Origin: Planctomycetaceae bacterium
GTDB lineage: Bacteria; Planctomycetota; Planctomycetia; Planctomycetales; Planctomycetaceae
Assembly: GCA_020426505.1 (NCBI GenBank)
Contig: JAGQPX010000235.1
Location: 1-41,035 of the forward strand
Length of the DNA: 41,035 bases
Reading direction: 5' to 3'
In this document: positions 15,384-24,176 of the stretch, piece after piece
Numbering within the stretch: the stretch's first letter is position 1
Layout: every line of letters begins with the position of its first letter
The notes under the pieces: generated by a model
What the model was told of the DNA's origin: nothing
Database searches by the model: none
What the model saw: the letters and a program-made list of their open reading frames with translations, nothing else
Position numbers and translations under genes: made by a program

Positions 15384-18300
15384 ATGCACAAGGACGTCGA
15401 AAAACATCTGAGTTCCACAGGCCATCCGGGTTCGGATTCCGCCCAATGGCTGGCCGAACTCGGATTCTCCGATGCTCCTGCTGCCGCGAAGCGACTGCAG
15501 ATCCTGTCGCAGGAGTCGGAAGGACGGGATGCCTTGATCGCTTGCCTCCCTTCTTTGATGACCGCGATCAGCGATTCCGCGTCTCCTGATGTTGCTCTTC
15601 TCAACTTCGAACGTTTCGCACAGTCCGTTGAGGATCGGGGGGGATTCTACGAGTTCCTCCGAAAGCACCCCCGGGCAGTTGAAATCCTCGTCACGCTTTT
15701 CGTTTGCAGTCAGTTCCTGACAGAGATCCTGCTCAAAAACCCGACGGTTCTGCCCCGGCTCACACTCCGAGACCAGTTGGCCAACTTCAAGCCTCGCGAG
15801 GAGTTTATCGAGGAATTCACAGAGGCTGCGGCCAGCGTTGAAACACTCCCAGAGAAACTCGACGCGGTGAGGGCCGCCCAGCGGTGGGAATTTCTGAGAC
15901 TTGGAGCGTGTGATGCGTTCCGACTGATGGACCACAAGACAATCACTCTGCAACTGGCGTTACTTGCGGACGGCGTTGTGCAGACCTGCCTGTCGTTACT
16001 TGCCGAGGACATGGCCATCGATGCAAGCGACTTTGTCGTCATCGCATTCGGTAAGCTCGGCGGCGAGGAACTGAACTACAGTTCGGACATCGATCTTGTC
16101 TTTGTTGCGGAGAACGGCGCGGAGCGATACTGGGAACTCGGGCAGCGGTTAATCAAGGTGTTGATGGAGACGACGGCTCAGGGATTTCTGTATCGGGTGG
16201 ACATGCGGCTGCGTCCGTGGGGCAGTGCCGGTCCACTTGTGACGAACATCGACGGTTTCGTCGACTACCTGAGATCGTCCGGGCAGCTTTGGGAGAAGCA
16301 GGCCGTCCTCAAGGCCCGGTGTATTGCCGGGAATCAACTCGTCGGCAGTCAGTTACTGCAGCGGCTTTCGCCCATCGTCTTCGATGTCTCTCCCGATGAT
16401 GTCCGCGCGAACGTGCGTGAGATGAAGCAGCGGATTGAAACTCAACTGACCAAAACGGGGCGAGAATGGGGCGACGTCAAATCCGGACAGGGGGGCATTC
16501 GTGATATCGAGTTCATCACACAGTCTTTGCAACTGATTCATGGGAGAGTTCATCCGGGAATCCGCTCCATCTCAACACTCGACGCGCTCGTTCGTTTAGC
16601 CAACTATGGCGTCATTCAGGCGGATGAATACCGGCGGCTGAGCACCGCTTACATGTTCCTCCGCACGATTGAGCATGCCCTTCAACTCATGCACAACAAA
16701 CAGACGCATAGCCTTCCGCAGGACCGAAAAGAGTTAGGTTATCTCGCCCGACGACTCGACTTTCCGGGACCGGACGAGTTCCAGGCTCATTATGAGCAAC
16801 ACTGCCGCGAAGTCCGCACCATCTTTGACAGTTATCTGAACGAGCATTCGGATACGCAGCCCGAGATCGACGTCAACAGTCACTTGGACATTCGCGATCA
16901 CTTGGGAAACGCAGTTGCGACTTACGAAGAACAGTTCACTGCCGATCAGATTGCCTTACATCTCAAACTGCTCTCTCAACTCGACGACGAGACAATCGTG
17001 CGGGTCCATTCTCTCCAAGTGGATGAGAGTCGTTGGGAACTGACCGTCGTGGGCTACGATCAACTGGGCGACTTGTCGATCATCGCGGGGCTGTTGTTTG
17101 TGTTCGGCTATGACATCGAGTCGGGCCATGTGTTTACCGGCTCATACGTGGATGGGGAGACGCACGGGAACACAACCAAAGAGCCGATACGGAAACGGAA
17201 GTTCGTCAATGTGTTCCTCGTACGTCCACCCTTGGACGTCGTGCCTCCAGCCGTCTGGCAACGTTATGAGTCTGACTTGCGCGAACTTCTCGACCTGCTC
17301 CGTCGAGGCAAGGCCGACGAAGCACATGGGCGACTGGCAAAGCGTGTCGCCGGTGCCTTGCGAATCACGCCCGCTTCGCAAGGGCCCTTGCTTCCTGTGG
17401 AAATCGACGTTCAGAACACGGCCGACCCGGATTCGACCGTGCTTCAGATCCAGGGCGAGGACACACCAGGGTTCCTGTATGAATTGTCGAATGCGGCCAG
17501 TCTGAGCGGCACGTCGATTGTGCGAATGCAGATCATCACGTCAGGCCGTCGTGTCCTGGATACGCTCCACGTCACGGATCGACACGGACGCAAGATCGAG
17601 TCGTCCGGACGCTTGCGTGAGATGCGAGCTGCGATCGTACTGATCAAACATTTCACCCATTTGCTTCCGTCATCACCCAACCCCGAAGCTGCGTTGCTCC
17701 ACTTCAGAGAGTTGCTGTCGGGACTGTTCGAGCGACGGAACTGGATCGCACAACTCGCAGACCTGCAGCAGCCTGAAGTTTTGAGAGCACTCGCAGCGGT
17801 GCTCGGAGGAAGCGATTTTCTCTGGGAAGATTTTCTCAGGCTCCAGCACGCAAATCTGTTCCCAGTCGTCACCGACATCGAAGGGCTTCAGCACCCCAAG
17901 TCACGCAAGCAACTGTCGATCGAGTTGGCCGACGAATTGTACTCCGCCACGAATCTCCGGCGACAGCAGGAAGTACTCAATGAATTCAAAGATCGTGAGA
18001 TGCTCCGCATCGACCTGAGGCACATCCTCAATCTGCAGGACAAGTTCGGCATGTTTTCACATGAACTGACGGACCTTGCTGAAGTCATCGTCGATGCCGC
18101 ACACCGATTCTGCTTCGAGCACTGTCAAGCCATTTACGGCGCCCCGCAGTCGCATGACGGCACACCGGCCCCGTTCGCCGTTTGTGCCTTGGGCAAATGC
18201 GGCGGTCGGGAACTCGGCTTCGCTTCCGATATCGAACTGATGTTCATCTATGACGAAGACGGGCAGACAACCGGGACAACGCCGATATCAACACGCGAGT

Positions 18301-19028
18301 TTTTCCAACACCTCGTCGAGTGCTTTGTGCAATCGATCCGGGCGAAACGACAGGGCGTTTTTGAGATCGACCTGCGATTACGACCGTATGGACAGGCAGG
18401 TAGTCTGGCGATCTCACTGCAGGCCTTTGAACAGTACTTCACCCCGACCGGCCCTGCGTGGCCGTACGAGAGACAGGCGCTCGTCAAGCTTCGCCCGATT
18501 GCCGGCGATACCCGCCTTGGCCGACGCATCGTCGAGATGCGGGATCGTTTGATCTACACCGGACAACCGTTCGATGTCACCGCCATGCGGGCGATGCGCG
18601 AGAAGCAAGTCCAGCAACTCGTGAAGGCCGGCACCTTCAATGCAAAACTCAGTCCGGGCGGGTTGGCGGATTGTGAATACCTTGTTCAAGGGCTGCAGAT
18701 CACACACGGTCATATCGATCCGTCCCTGCGGTCCCCCAACACGCGAGACGCATTGAAGGCTTTACAGGTCAACGGCGTTATCTCATCCGAAGACCGCCTG
18801 CGGTTGCGGGACGCCTATCGATTTCTGCGACGGCTAATTGACGCATTGCGAATGGTCCGTGGTGACGCCCGTGACCTGACCGTGCCGCCAGCGGACTCTG
18901 AGGAATTCGAGTTCCTCGCCAGGCGACTCCGCTACCAGGACGACATCCGCAATTGCGAGTCTGACATCGAAAAGCACACGTCGAATGTTATCAGCCTGAC
19001 GCGGTTATTGGACTCACCATCCAGTTGA
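15384..19028 (+). CDS. glnE: Glutamine synthetase adenylyltransferase/adenylyl-removing enzyme with tandem ACT insert
   Basis: A 1214-residue GlnE, about 270 residues longer than E. coli GlnE. The N-terminal nucleotidyltransferase half has GKLGGEELNYSSDID (residues 223-237; metal-binding Asp235/Asp237) and VDMRLRPWG near 273, followed by a GlnD_UR_UTase-type helical domain (SGQGGIRDIEF). Two ACT-like domains then follow at about 551-617 (WELTVVGYDQLGDL) and 684-740 (GEDTPGFLYELSNAA, ending VTDRHGRKI), in the style of GlnD. The C-terminal half has GKCGGRELGFASDIE (937-951), where the second acidic residue is Glu951 instead of Asp, then a second helical domain. GlnE adds AMP to and removes it from glutamine synthetase. 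The ATG at 15384 was chosen; 15291 is also open. No glnA, glnB or glnD is in the window. Confidence 0.9.
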   Translation: MHKDVEKHLSSTGHPGSDSAQWLAELGFSDAPAAAKRLQILSQESEGRDALIACLPSLMTAISDSASPDVALLNFERFAQSVEDRGGFYEFLRKHPRAVEILVTLFVCSQFLTEILLKNPTVLPRLTLRDQLANFKPREEFIEEFTEAAASVETLPEKLDAVRAAQRWEFLRLGACDAFRLMDHKTITLQLALLADGVVQTCLSLLAEDMAIDASDFVVIAFGKLGGEELNYSSDIDLVFVAENGAERYWELGQRLIKVLMETTAQGFLYRVDMRLRPWGSAGPLVTNIDGFVDYLRSSGQLWEKQAVLKARCIAGNQLVGSQLLQRLSPIVFDVSPDDVRANVREMKQRIETQLTKTGREWGDVKSGQGGIRDIEFITQSLQLIHGRVHPGIRSISTLDALVRLANYGVIQADEYRRLSTAYMFLRTIEHALQLMHNKQTHSLPQDRKELGYLARRLDFPGPDEFQAHYEQHCREVRTIFDSYLNEHSDTQPEIDVNSHLDIRDHLGNAVATYEEQFTADQIALHLKLLSQLDDETIVRVHSLQVDESRWELTVVGYDQLGDLSIIAGLLFVFGYDIESGHVFTGSYVDGETHGNTTKEPIRKRKFVNVFLVRPPLDVVPPAVWQRYESDLRELLDLLRRGKADEAHGRLAKRVAGALRITPASQGPLLPVEIDVQNTADPDSTVLQIQGEDTPGFLYELSNAASLSGTSIVRMQIITSGRRVLDTLHVTDRHGRKIESSGRLREMRAAIVLIKHFTHLLPSSPNPEAALLHFRELLSGLFERRNWIAQLADLQQPEVLRALAAVLGGSDFLWEDFLRLQHANLFPVVTDIEGLQHPKSRKQLSIELADELYSATNLRRQQEVLNEFKDREMLRIDLRHILNLQDKFGMFSHELTDLAEVIVDAAHRFCFEHCQAIYGAPQSHDGTPAPFAVCALGKCGGRELGFASDIELMFIYDEDGQTTGTTPISTREFFQHLVECFVQSIRAKRQGVFEIDLRLRPYGQAGSLAISLQAFEQYFTPTGPAWPYERQALVKLRPIAGDTRLGRRIVEMRDRLIYTGQPFDVTAMRAMREKQVQQLVKAGTFNAKLSPGGLADCEYLVQGLQITHGHIDPSLRSPNTRDALKALQVNGVISSEDRLRLRDAYRFLRRLIDALRMVRGDARDLTVPPADSEEFEFLARRLRYQDDIRNCESDIEKHTSNVISLTRLLDSPSS

Positions 19029-19315
19029 GGATCTGTCATCGCCCCTCGCATTGGAGGTCACGTGAAGTGTGACAAGGCTCGATTCAACTCCCATCCATCA
19101 GGAATCCGCTGACATTCTTGGTGATTCGCGTTATTCTCCAAGAACCGCGTGGCTTCGTCGAATGACAACCATTCCCGTTTCCGTAGATGGTGACGGATTG
19201 ACAGATGTCCCATCCCCGACATTCATTCTGAACACCAGCACAAAAAGTACGCGGGGTTGTTGACTATTGATTCGCTTGACCTGACGGAAAAGCCATCACC
19301 CGAAGGTTCTTGACG
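19029..19315. other. Intergenic region glnE / alpha/beta hydrolase
   Basis: A stem TTCTTGG/CCAAGAA (19115-19144, 16-nt loop) and a short GTCAC/GTGAC pair near 19057-19073 are visible, neither followed by a T-run. No gene is supported in these 287 bp. Confidence 0.4.
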
Positions 19316-20095
19316 ATGCTTTCTGACCTGATGACGCCCGAACGATTGGAGAATGGGTACGTCATCGTGTTGCCGGGAATTGAAGGGAAGAGTCTTTTCA
19401 ATCACAACATCGTCAAGGGCCTGTTGCGAGCCGACGTTCCTTACGCGATCGAAATCTATGACTGGACGAGGGGGTTTTTCCGCTTTCCAAACAACCTCAG
19501 GAATCGACGCAGGCATCGGGAACAGGCGGAGTTGATCGCCGGGAAGATTGCCGCCTATCGGGAGAATCATCCGACGCAGCCGGTCTTTCTCATTGGTCAC
19601 TCCGGAGGCGGCGCGATGACGATCTATACCTTTGAACGCCTACCGGACGATGTGCGAGCGACCGGCGGGGTGCTCATTATGCCTGCGATCTCGCCGGACT
19701 ATGACCTGACGCCGGCCCTCCGTCAGACCGAACGAGGTCTCTGGAGTTTCAGTTCCTATGGGGACGTGGTGTTTCTTGGACTCGCGACGCTCCTCCTCGG
19801 TACGTGTGATGGGAAACATGTTCTCGGGGCGGGCCTGACGGGTTTCGCAGATGCGGACCAACGATCCGGTCGTCAATCGGGCGAACCCATCCCTTCACTT
19901 CATGAAATTCCCTATCGTTGGGAGTTCGCGAAAAGCGTGAATTTTGGCGGACACTTTGGCCCGTCTTACCCGACGTTTGTCGAGCGGTGGATCGCCCCCA
20001 TCCTCGTCGACGAGCAGCCGCCACCTACGGCTTCTGCCAGGGGACCGTACCGTATCGCTGAATCTCCCGACGAAGTGCCGCTGCCAGTTCGTTGA
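19316..20095 (+). CDS. Alpha/beta hydrolase family protein
   Basis: A 259-residue protein with an alpha/beta-hydrolase fold pattern. A first strand YVIVLPGIEGKS near residue 15 precedes the nucleophile elbow FLIGHSGGGAMTIY (Ser at about residue 98), which is the expected catalytic serine. Near residue 220 GGHFGPSYPTFVERW offers a candidate catalytic His. There is no signal peptide. The substrate is unknown (lipase, esterase or peptidase-like). I chose the ATG at 19316 over a TTG two codons earlier. The last 71 bp run into the 3' end of the oppositely oriented sulfatase gene, so the two mRNAs overlap antisense to each other. Confidence 0.78.
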   Translation: MLSDLMTPERLENGYVIVLPGIEGKSLFNHNIVKGLLRADVPYAIEIYDWTRGFFRFPNNLRNRRRHREQAELIAGKIAAYRENHPTQPVFLIGHSGGGAMTIYTFERLPDDVRATGGVLIMPAISPDYDLTPALRQTERGLWSFSSYGDVVFLGLATLLLGTCDGKHVLGAGLTGFADADQRSGRQSGEPIPSLHEIPYRWEFAKSVNFGGHFGPSYPTFVERWIAPILVDEQPPPTASARGPYRIAESPDEVPLPVR

Positions 20096-21392
20096 ACTCC
20101 TGTCGATTCTCTTGCGAGAGATCATGCGCTTCGAGTGGGTCGTCCGCCAGATTATACAGTTCCAAAGGTCCAAAAGGGCTGTTCTGAAGCAGCTTCCAGT
20201 CCCCGCGTCGGACCGCCTCCACCGTCTTGCCGCCGTAGTCATTGCCACCCTCTCGACGTCGCCAGAACCACAGCTCGCGCAGCGGCTCCTGCTCTTTCCC
20301 CAGGAGTGTTGGTAGAAAACTCCGGCCGTCGATCGGATGAGGAATCCGCACACCGGCCGCTTCGCAGACAGTAGGAAAGATATCCATCGACATTGCACGG
20401 AATGACGTGCGACTCCCCGGCTCGACCGTGCCGGGCCAACGCACGGCTGTGCAAACCTTGAGCCCCCCTTCGTACATCGTCGCCTTCCCCTCCCGCAGCG
20501 GGCCATTGTTCGCCCCCACGCGAACGAGACCACCATTGTCCGAGGTGAAGACCACCAACGTGTTCTCTGCGAACTCCGACTCCTCAAGACATTTGAGTAC
20601 TCGGCCGATGCCATCGTCCATGTGTTCAATCAACGCCACGAGTTTGGCGCGCTCTTCGTCGATGTCCGCTTCCCGCTCCTTGACTTTTGCCAGCCACTCC
20701 TCGGGGGGCTGAACTGGCGTATGAGGCGCATTGTAGGCAAGATACAGCAGGAAGGGTGAGCCTTTGCGTTCCCGTTTCTTGAGGTACTCGCAGGCCCATT
20801 CGCTGAACAGATCCGTCGCATGTCCTTCCGGATCTATCTCGTTGGTTCCTTCTCTCATGTAATTGATGTCATGACGGCGATGGGTGTAATAGTCATCCAT
20901 CATGTCGCCGAGAAACCCGTGGAAATGGTTGAATCCCCGGTCGATTGGCCGGTTGGGCGCCTCGAGACCCAAATGCCACTTGCCGATGATCGCGGAGTCG
21001 TAACCGGCGCTGGCAAGCAACTCGGGAAGCAGTCGTGCACCGGCGGTGAGATAGCCCCAACTGTTGTCTGCGTGCGTGCGAATGACACCGGGCACGCCGA
21101 CCATGTCCTGATAACGCCCGCTCAGCAGAGCCGCGCGCGTCGGCGAGCAGACGGGACAGTTCGCATAAAACTCGTCAAACCGCATCCCCTCGCTGACCAG
21201 TTGGTCAATGTGCGGCGTCCGGAGATCCGTCGCCCCATAACAGCTCAGGTCACCATAGCCCAAATCATCCACCATGATGATGAGGACGTTTGGTTCATCA
21301 GCGGTCGCAACTAATGTCGTTGAGAGACAGAAAAGAACCGCCCAGACGATCGTCAGTATGAATCGGGTTGGTGTGAAGTCGAGCAGCTTCAT
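20025..21392 (-). CDS. Secreted Cys-type sulfatase
   Basis: A 455-residue sulfatase. Residues about 10-31 form a signal peptide ending near VATADEP. The mature protein opens with NVLIIMVDDLGYGDLSCYG (metal ligands Asp42/Asp43) and has the formylglycine motif CSPTRAALLSGR (Cys82), which needs oxidation by a formylglycine-generating enzyme. The downstream IGKWHLG and FTSDNGG motifs complete the family pattern. It hydrolyses a sulfate ester of unknown substrate; planctomycetes carry many such genes for sulfated polysaccharides, which is an inference here. It is the last gene of the long minus-strand block and its 3' end overlaps the convergent hydrolase by 71 bp. Confidence 0.93.
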   Translation of the reverse strand: MKLLDFTPTRFILTIVWAVLFCLSTTLVATADEPNVLIIMVDDLGYGDLSCYGATDLRTPHIDQLVSEGMRFDEFYANCPVCSPTRAALLSGRYQDMVGVPGVIRTHADNSWGYLTAGARLLPELLASAGYDSAIIGKWHLGLEAPNRPIDRGFNHFHGFLGDMMDDYYTHRRHDINYMREGTNEIDPEGHATDLFSEWACEYLKKRERKGSPFLLYLAYNAPHTPVQPPEEWLAKVKEREADIDEERAKLVALIEHMDDGIGRVLKCLEESEFAENTLVVFTSDNGGLVRVGANNGPLREGKATMYEGGLKVCTAVRWPGTVEPGSRTSFRAMSMDIFPTVCEAAGVRIPHPIDGRSFLPTLLGKEQEPLRELWFWRRREGGNDYGGKTVEAVRRGDWKLLQNSPFGPLELYNLADDPLEAHDLSQENRQEFNELAAALRREIQRYGTVPWQKP

Positions 21393-21687
21393 ACGAGTGT
21401 GCTCCGGCGTTGAGTGAGAGAGTCATTCGGATCAACATACTTTGTACGCGATTTGACGAAAGTTGGAAGCATGCAAGCGGAGAACGAGCTCATCACCTCA
21501 GTCGTCAGGCGGTACGCCAATCGTGTTCCTCTCCCAGACAAACAGAGAGCCTGTTCGCAATGACGGGTGGCATGGCGTCACGGCGATAGCCGGGTCGCCA
21601 TGTCCCGATCGCACAGGAAGCAAATGCTCACCGGCCTTCGACATGAGAGCATGCCACGCAGTGTGTTATGCCATGTTGGGTGCGACG
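21393..21687. other. Intergenic region upstream of the sulfatase
   Basis: These 295 bp separate the end of ubiX from the start of the sulfatase on the same strand. Frames in it translate to Arg/Ser/Cys-rich sequence with no recognised family. The sulfatase therefore probably has its own promoter here. Confidence 0.4.
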
Positions 21688-22293
21688 CTATGCGGTGCCC
21701 CAGCGGCGTGTCAGGTCGACGTCGACTTCGAGTTGATCGCAGATACGTGACACGACGAAGTCAATCATGTCTTCGATCGACTTCGGCTGGTGGTAGAACC
21801 CGGGCATTGCTGGCAGAATGACTGCACCAGCATCGCTGAGCGTCTTCATGTTGCCCAGTTGGATCGAACTCAACGGCGTCTCTCGTGGCACGAGGACAAG
21901 TTTGCGTCGCTCCTTGAGATGCACGTCAGCTGCTCGATGAATGAGGTTCGATGACAACCCGTTCGCAATCGATGCCAGCGTCCCCATCGAACAGGGACAG
22001 ACCACCATCCCCGCCGTCCGAAATGAACCGCTGGCGATGCCCGCCTTGAAGTCCTGATAGTGGTGATACCGGATGTTGGCATCGTTCGCGTGTTGTGGAC
22101 GATTGGGCATCAGATCCGAGACCGAGATCGCCCGGAGGTCGACATCAATCCCCTGTTCCAAACGCAGCACTTCCCCCGCAGAGGGACTCATCGTCACATG
22201 CACGGTTCGATCGGCGGCAAGCAACACATCGAGCAGTCGCAGCCCGTAGGCAACGCCGCTCGCTCCGGTGATCGCCAGCACGATGTCAGACAT
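21688..22293 (-). CDS. ubiX: UbiX-like flavin prenyltransferase
   Basis: A 201-residue flavoprotein-type enzyme: the N-terminal IVLAITGASGVAYGLRLLDVL binds FMN phosphate, MVVCPCSMGTLASIANG and KERRKLVLVPRETPLS match the UbiX/PAD1 active site, and AVILPAMPGFY follows. UbiX makes prenylated FMN for UbiD-type decarboxylases, which act in quinone synthesis and in aromatic acid metabolism. AAGGA lies six bases before the ATG. The gene starts 16 bp after ubiE/menG, which places it in the same operon. In a futalosine-pathway organism, UbiX- and UbiD-like proteins are candidates for the late decarboxylation step; that role is inferred from context. Confidence 0.92.
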   Translation of the reverse strand: MSDIVLAITGASGVAYGLRLLDVLLAADRTVHVTMSPSAGEVLRLEQGIDVDLRAISVSDLMPNRPQHANDANIRYHHYQDFKAGIASGSFRTAGMVVCPCSMGTLASIANGLSSNLIHRAADVHLKERRKLVLVPRETPLSSIQLGNMKTLSDAGAVILPAMPGFYHQPKSIEDMIDFVVSRICDQLEVDVDLTRRWGTA

Positions 22294-22309
22294 GGAATCC
22301 TTGAAACGC

Positions 22310-23050
22310 TCACTCTCCGGGGAATGGTTTGATGCCGTAGTACAGTGTGGCGATGCCGAAGGTCAGCGGATGATGCCGCACGTCACCCAACCCACATTCG
22401 CTCATGATATCCGCCAACGCCTGTCCGTGCGGGAACTCCTTCACGGAACTCGGCAAGTAGTTGTAGGCGTCCTCCTGATTCCTGGCCATTAACTGACCGA
22501 TCCGCGGCAACACGTGTTTGAAATACGATTGATAGACCGATCGAAACAGCAGGTTCGACGGCTCCGAGAACTCAAGCACGACGACACGTCCCCCCGGCCG
22601 ACAGACCCGAATCATTTCACGCAGCCCCTTCCGGGTGTCGGTCACGTTGCGGAGTCCGAAGGCAACCGAGACGATCTGGAACCGATTGTCGTCGAACGGC
22701 AGTGCCTGGGTGTCCGCTTCGAGAAAGACCGTCCCCGGCGTCCCATTGCCGTTCGACAGGCCTGCATGATCACGCTTGCTGTTCGCCAGACGCAGCATCT
22801 CGTGAGTGAAGTCCGTTCCGACAACATCACACTTCCCGCGAGCCTGCTTCCAGTACGCAAGAGCCAGATCACCCGTCCCGGTGCAGACATCGAGAATCGG
22901 CCCGTCCGCCTCAGGGGCGACCGTACGAACCGTCCTCCAACGCCAATAAACATCCGTGCCACCGGACAGCATCCGGTTCATCAGATCATAGCGCGGAGCG
23001 ATCTGCCCGAACATCCGCCGCACACGAGATTCCGACTTATCGACAACCAT
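22310..23050 (-). CDS. ubiE: UbiE/MenG-type quinone C-methyltransferase
   Basis: A 246-residue SAM-dependent methyltransferase with the UbiE signature: VRRMFGQIAPRYDLMNRMLSGG near residue 10, the SAM motif ILDVCTGTGDLALAY near 53, FEADTQALPF-like acidic turn (FLEADTQALPFDDNRF), and FGLRNVTDTRKGLREM. It methylates demethylmenaquinone to menaquinone (MenG) or a ubiquinone intermediate. Given the mqnE gene at the end of the window, menaquinone is the probable product. It lies 92 bp downstream of the MfnF-like gene and directly before ubiX. The start at 23050 is conventional, though without a clear Shine-Dalgarno. Confidence 0.93.
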   Translation of the reverse strand: MVVDKSESRVRRMFGQIAPRYDLMNRMLSGGTDVYWRWRTVRTVAPEADGPILDVCTGTGDLALAYWKQARGKCDVVGTDFTHEMLRLANSKRDHAGLSNGNGTPGTVFLEADTQALPFDDNRFQIVSVAFGLRNVTDTRKGLREMIRVCRPGGRVVVLEFSEPSNLLFRSVYQSYFKHVLPRIGQLMARNQEDAYNYLPSSVKEFPHGQALADIMSECGLGDVRHHPLTFGIATLYYGIKPFPGE

Positions 23051-23142
23051 GACTGAGGAACCGCAAACGTGAGATCGGTGTAACGAACGATTTGAAGGGG
23101 CTGGTGGAGATGCTTCGAGTGAAAATCTGATGCACTGCTAAT

Positions 23143-24165
23143 TCAACCGAACGGCGTCAATCGCTCGCGGGCCAGACGAGCCAGTGCAAAGGCACAGGCG
23201 GCGCTCGAATGCGTTGGGCCGAGTGACTTCGTCAGACTGATAACCTGCACATCATGGCGACCAAGTGAACGTTGCACCACCTCACGCAGCACGCTTTCCC
23301 CCTCGCCGCAGAGAAGCACCGTCCGGGGATGAGCGGCGAGTCGCTTCAAGATGCTGTTAAGACTTCCAGAGATCTGTTCGAGCTGTGCGTCACGGATGCA
23401 CTCGGCGGCAGAGATGAGTTCCTCCTCGCTCAATTCCGTCGAGTCGCAACAGAGTTGATGGGCCAGCCGACTAAACGCAGCCGTCCGGGTTGCAGGACGT
23501 CCATCGGCCGTGTCGCATCGCTTGCTGTCTTCCGGTGCGATTCCGAGAATCACGTTGACGTCATCCATCGTCGCGAACAACTCTGCGGCGACCGGGCAGC
23601 GACCGTCACGGAGCGGGACGTCATTTACGATCGCACAGACGGGTGTCCGCCGGAAACCGGTGTAGGCCAACTCGCCGCTGAGCAGACGCTCAAGATCGGT
23701 GAGTCCCTCGGTCATCGGCATGCCATCCATCAAGGGGATGAGATCCGTTGTCGTCGACCCCATGTCGAGCAGCAGCGACGGGCCTTCGGGGACCATGCGA
23801 CCGGCCCACGTCGCCAGGGCATGCCAATTGGCGGCCGCCGTGAGACGCGGGAACTCGACCGCCACCTCGACGGGCACGAACTCACCAGCTGTCTGCCAGA
23901 CTCCAATCGAAATGCTGACGCTCGCTTCGACGGCAGCGAGAATCCGTGCGACTCCCTCCGCCTTGGACGAAAAACAATCGGCTAGCTCGGCCGTCATCGT
24001 CACCGCCGCGAGGTCCGCATTCGGAAATTCTCCAAGCAAGGCGTGTAGTGTCTGAGGCAATTCATCGAACCGCTCCCACATCGGAAAGCTCAACGACAGC
24101 GATCGCCTCTCGCCGTCCGATGCCTTGATGTTGGCCCCACCGATATCCAGTCCCACGACATGCAT
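23143..24165 (-). CDS. MfnF-like (H4MPT-linked C1 pathway) ASKHA-fold protein
   Basis: A 340-residue protein of the hydantoinase/oxoprolinase-like ASKHA superfamily in the group annotated as H4MPT-linked C1 transfer pathway protein. The first phosphate loop is VVGLDIGGANIKASDG near residue 3; the second is LLLDMGSTTTDLIPL near 120. The C-terminal LLCGEGESVLREVV and GPTHSSAACAFALA segments complete the fold. In methanogens the homologue MfnF joins the furan unit to gamma-glutamyltyramine during methanofuran synthesis. The ATG at 24165 has an AAGGGGG site upstream and was chosen over a TTG at 24180. It begins 11 bp after the ATP-grasp gene, an operon partner that fits the same pathway. Confidence 0.8.
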   Translation of the reverse strand: MHVVGLDIGGANIKASDGERRSLSLSFPMWERFDELPQTLHALLGEFPNADLAAVTMTAELADCFSSKAEGVARILAAVEASVSISIGVWQTAGEFVPVEVAVEFPRLTAAANWHALATWAGRMVPEGPSLLLDMGSTTTDLIPLMDGMPMTEGLTDLERLLSGELAYTGFRRTPVCAIVNDVPLRDGRCPVAAELFATMDDVNVILGIAPEDSKRCDTADGRPATRTAAFSRLAHQLCCDSTELSEEELISAAECIRDAQLEQISGSLNSILKRLAAHPRTVLLCGEGESVLREVVQRSLGRHDVQVISLTKSLGPTHSSAACAFALARLARERLTPFG

Positions 24166-24176
24166 CGCTGCCCCCT

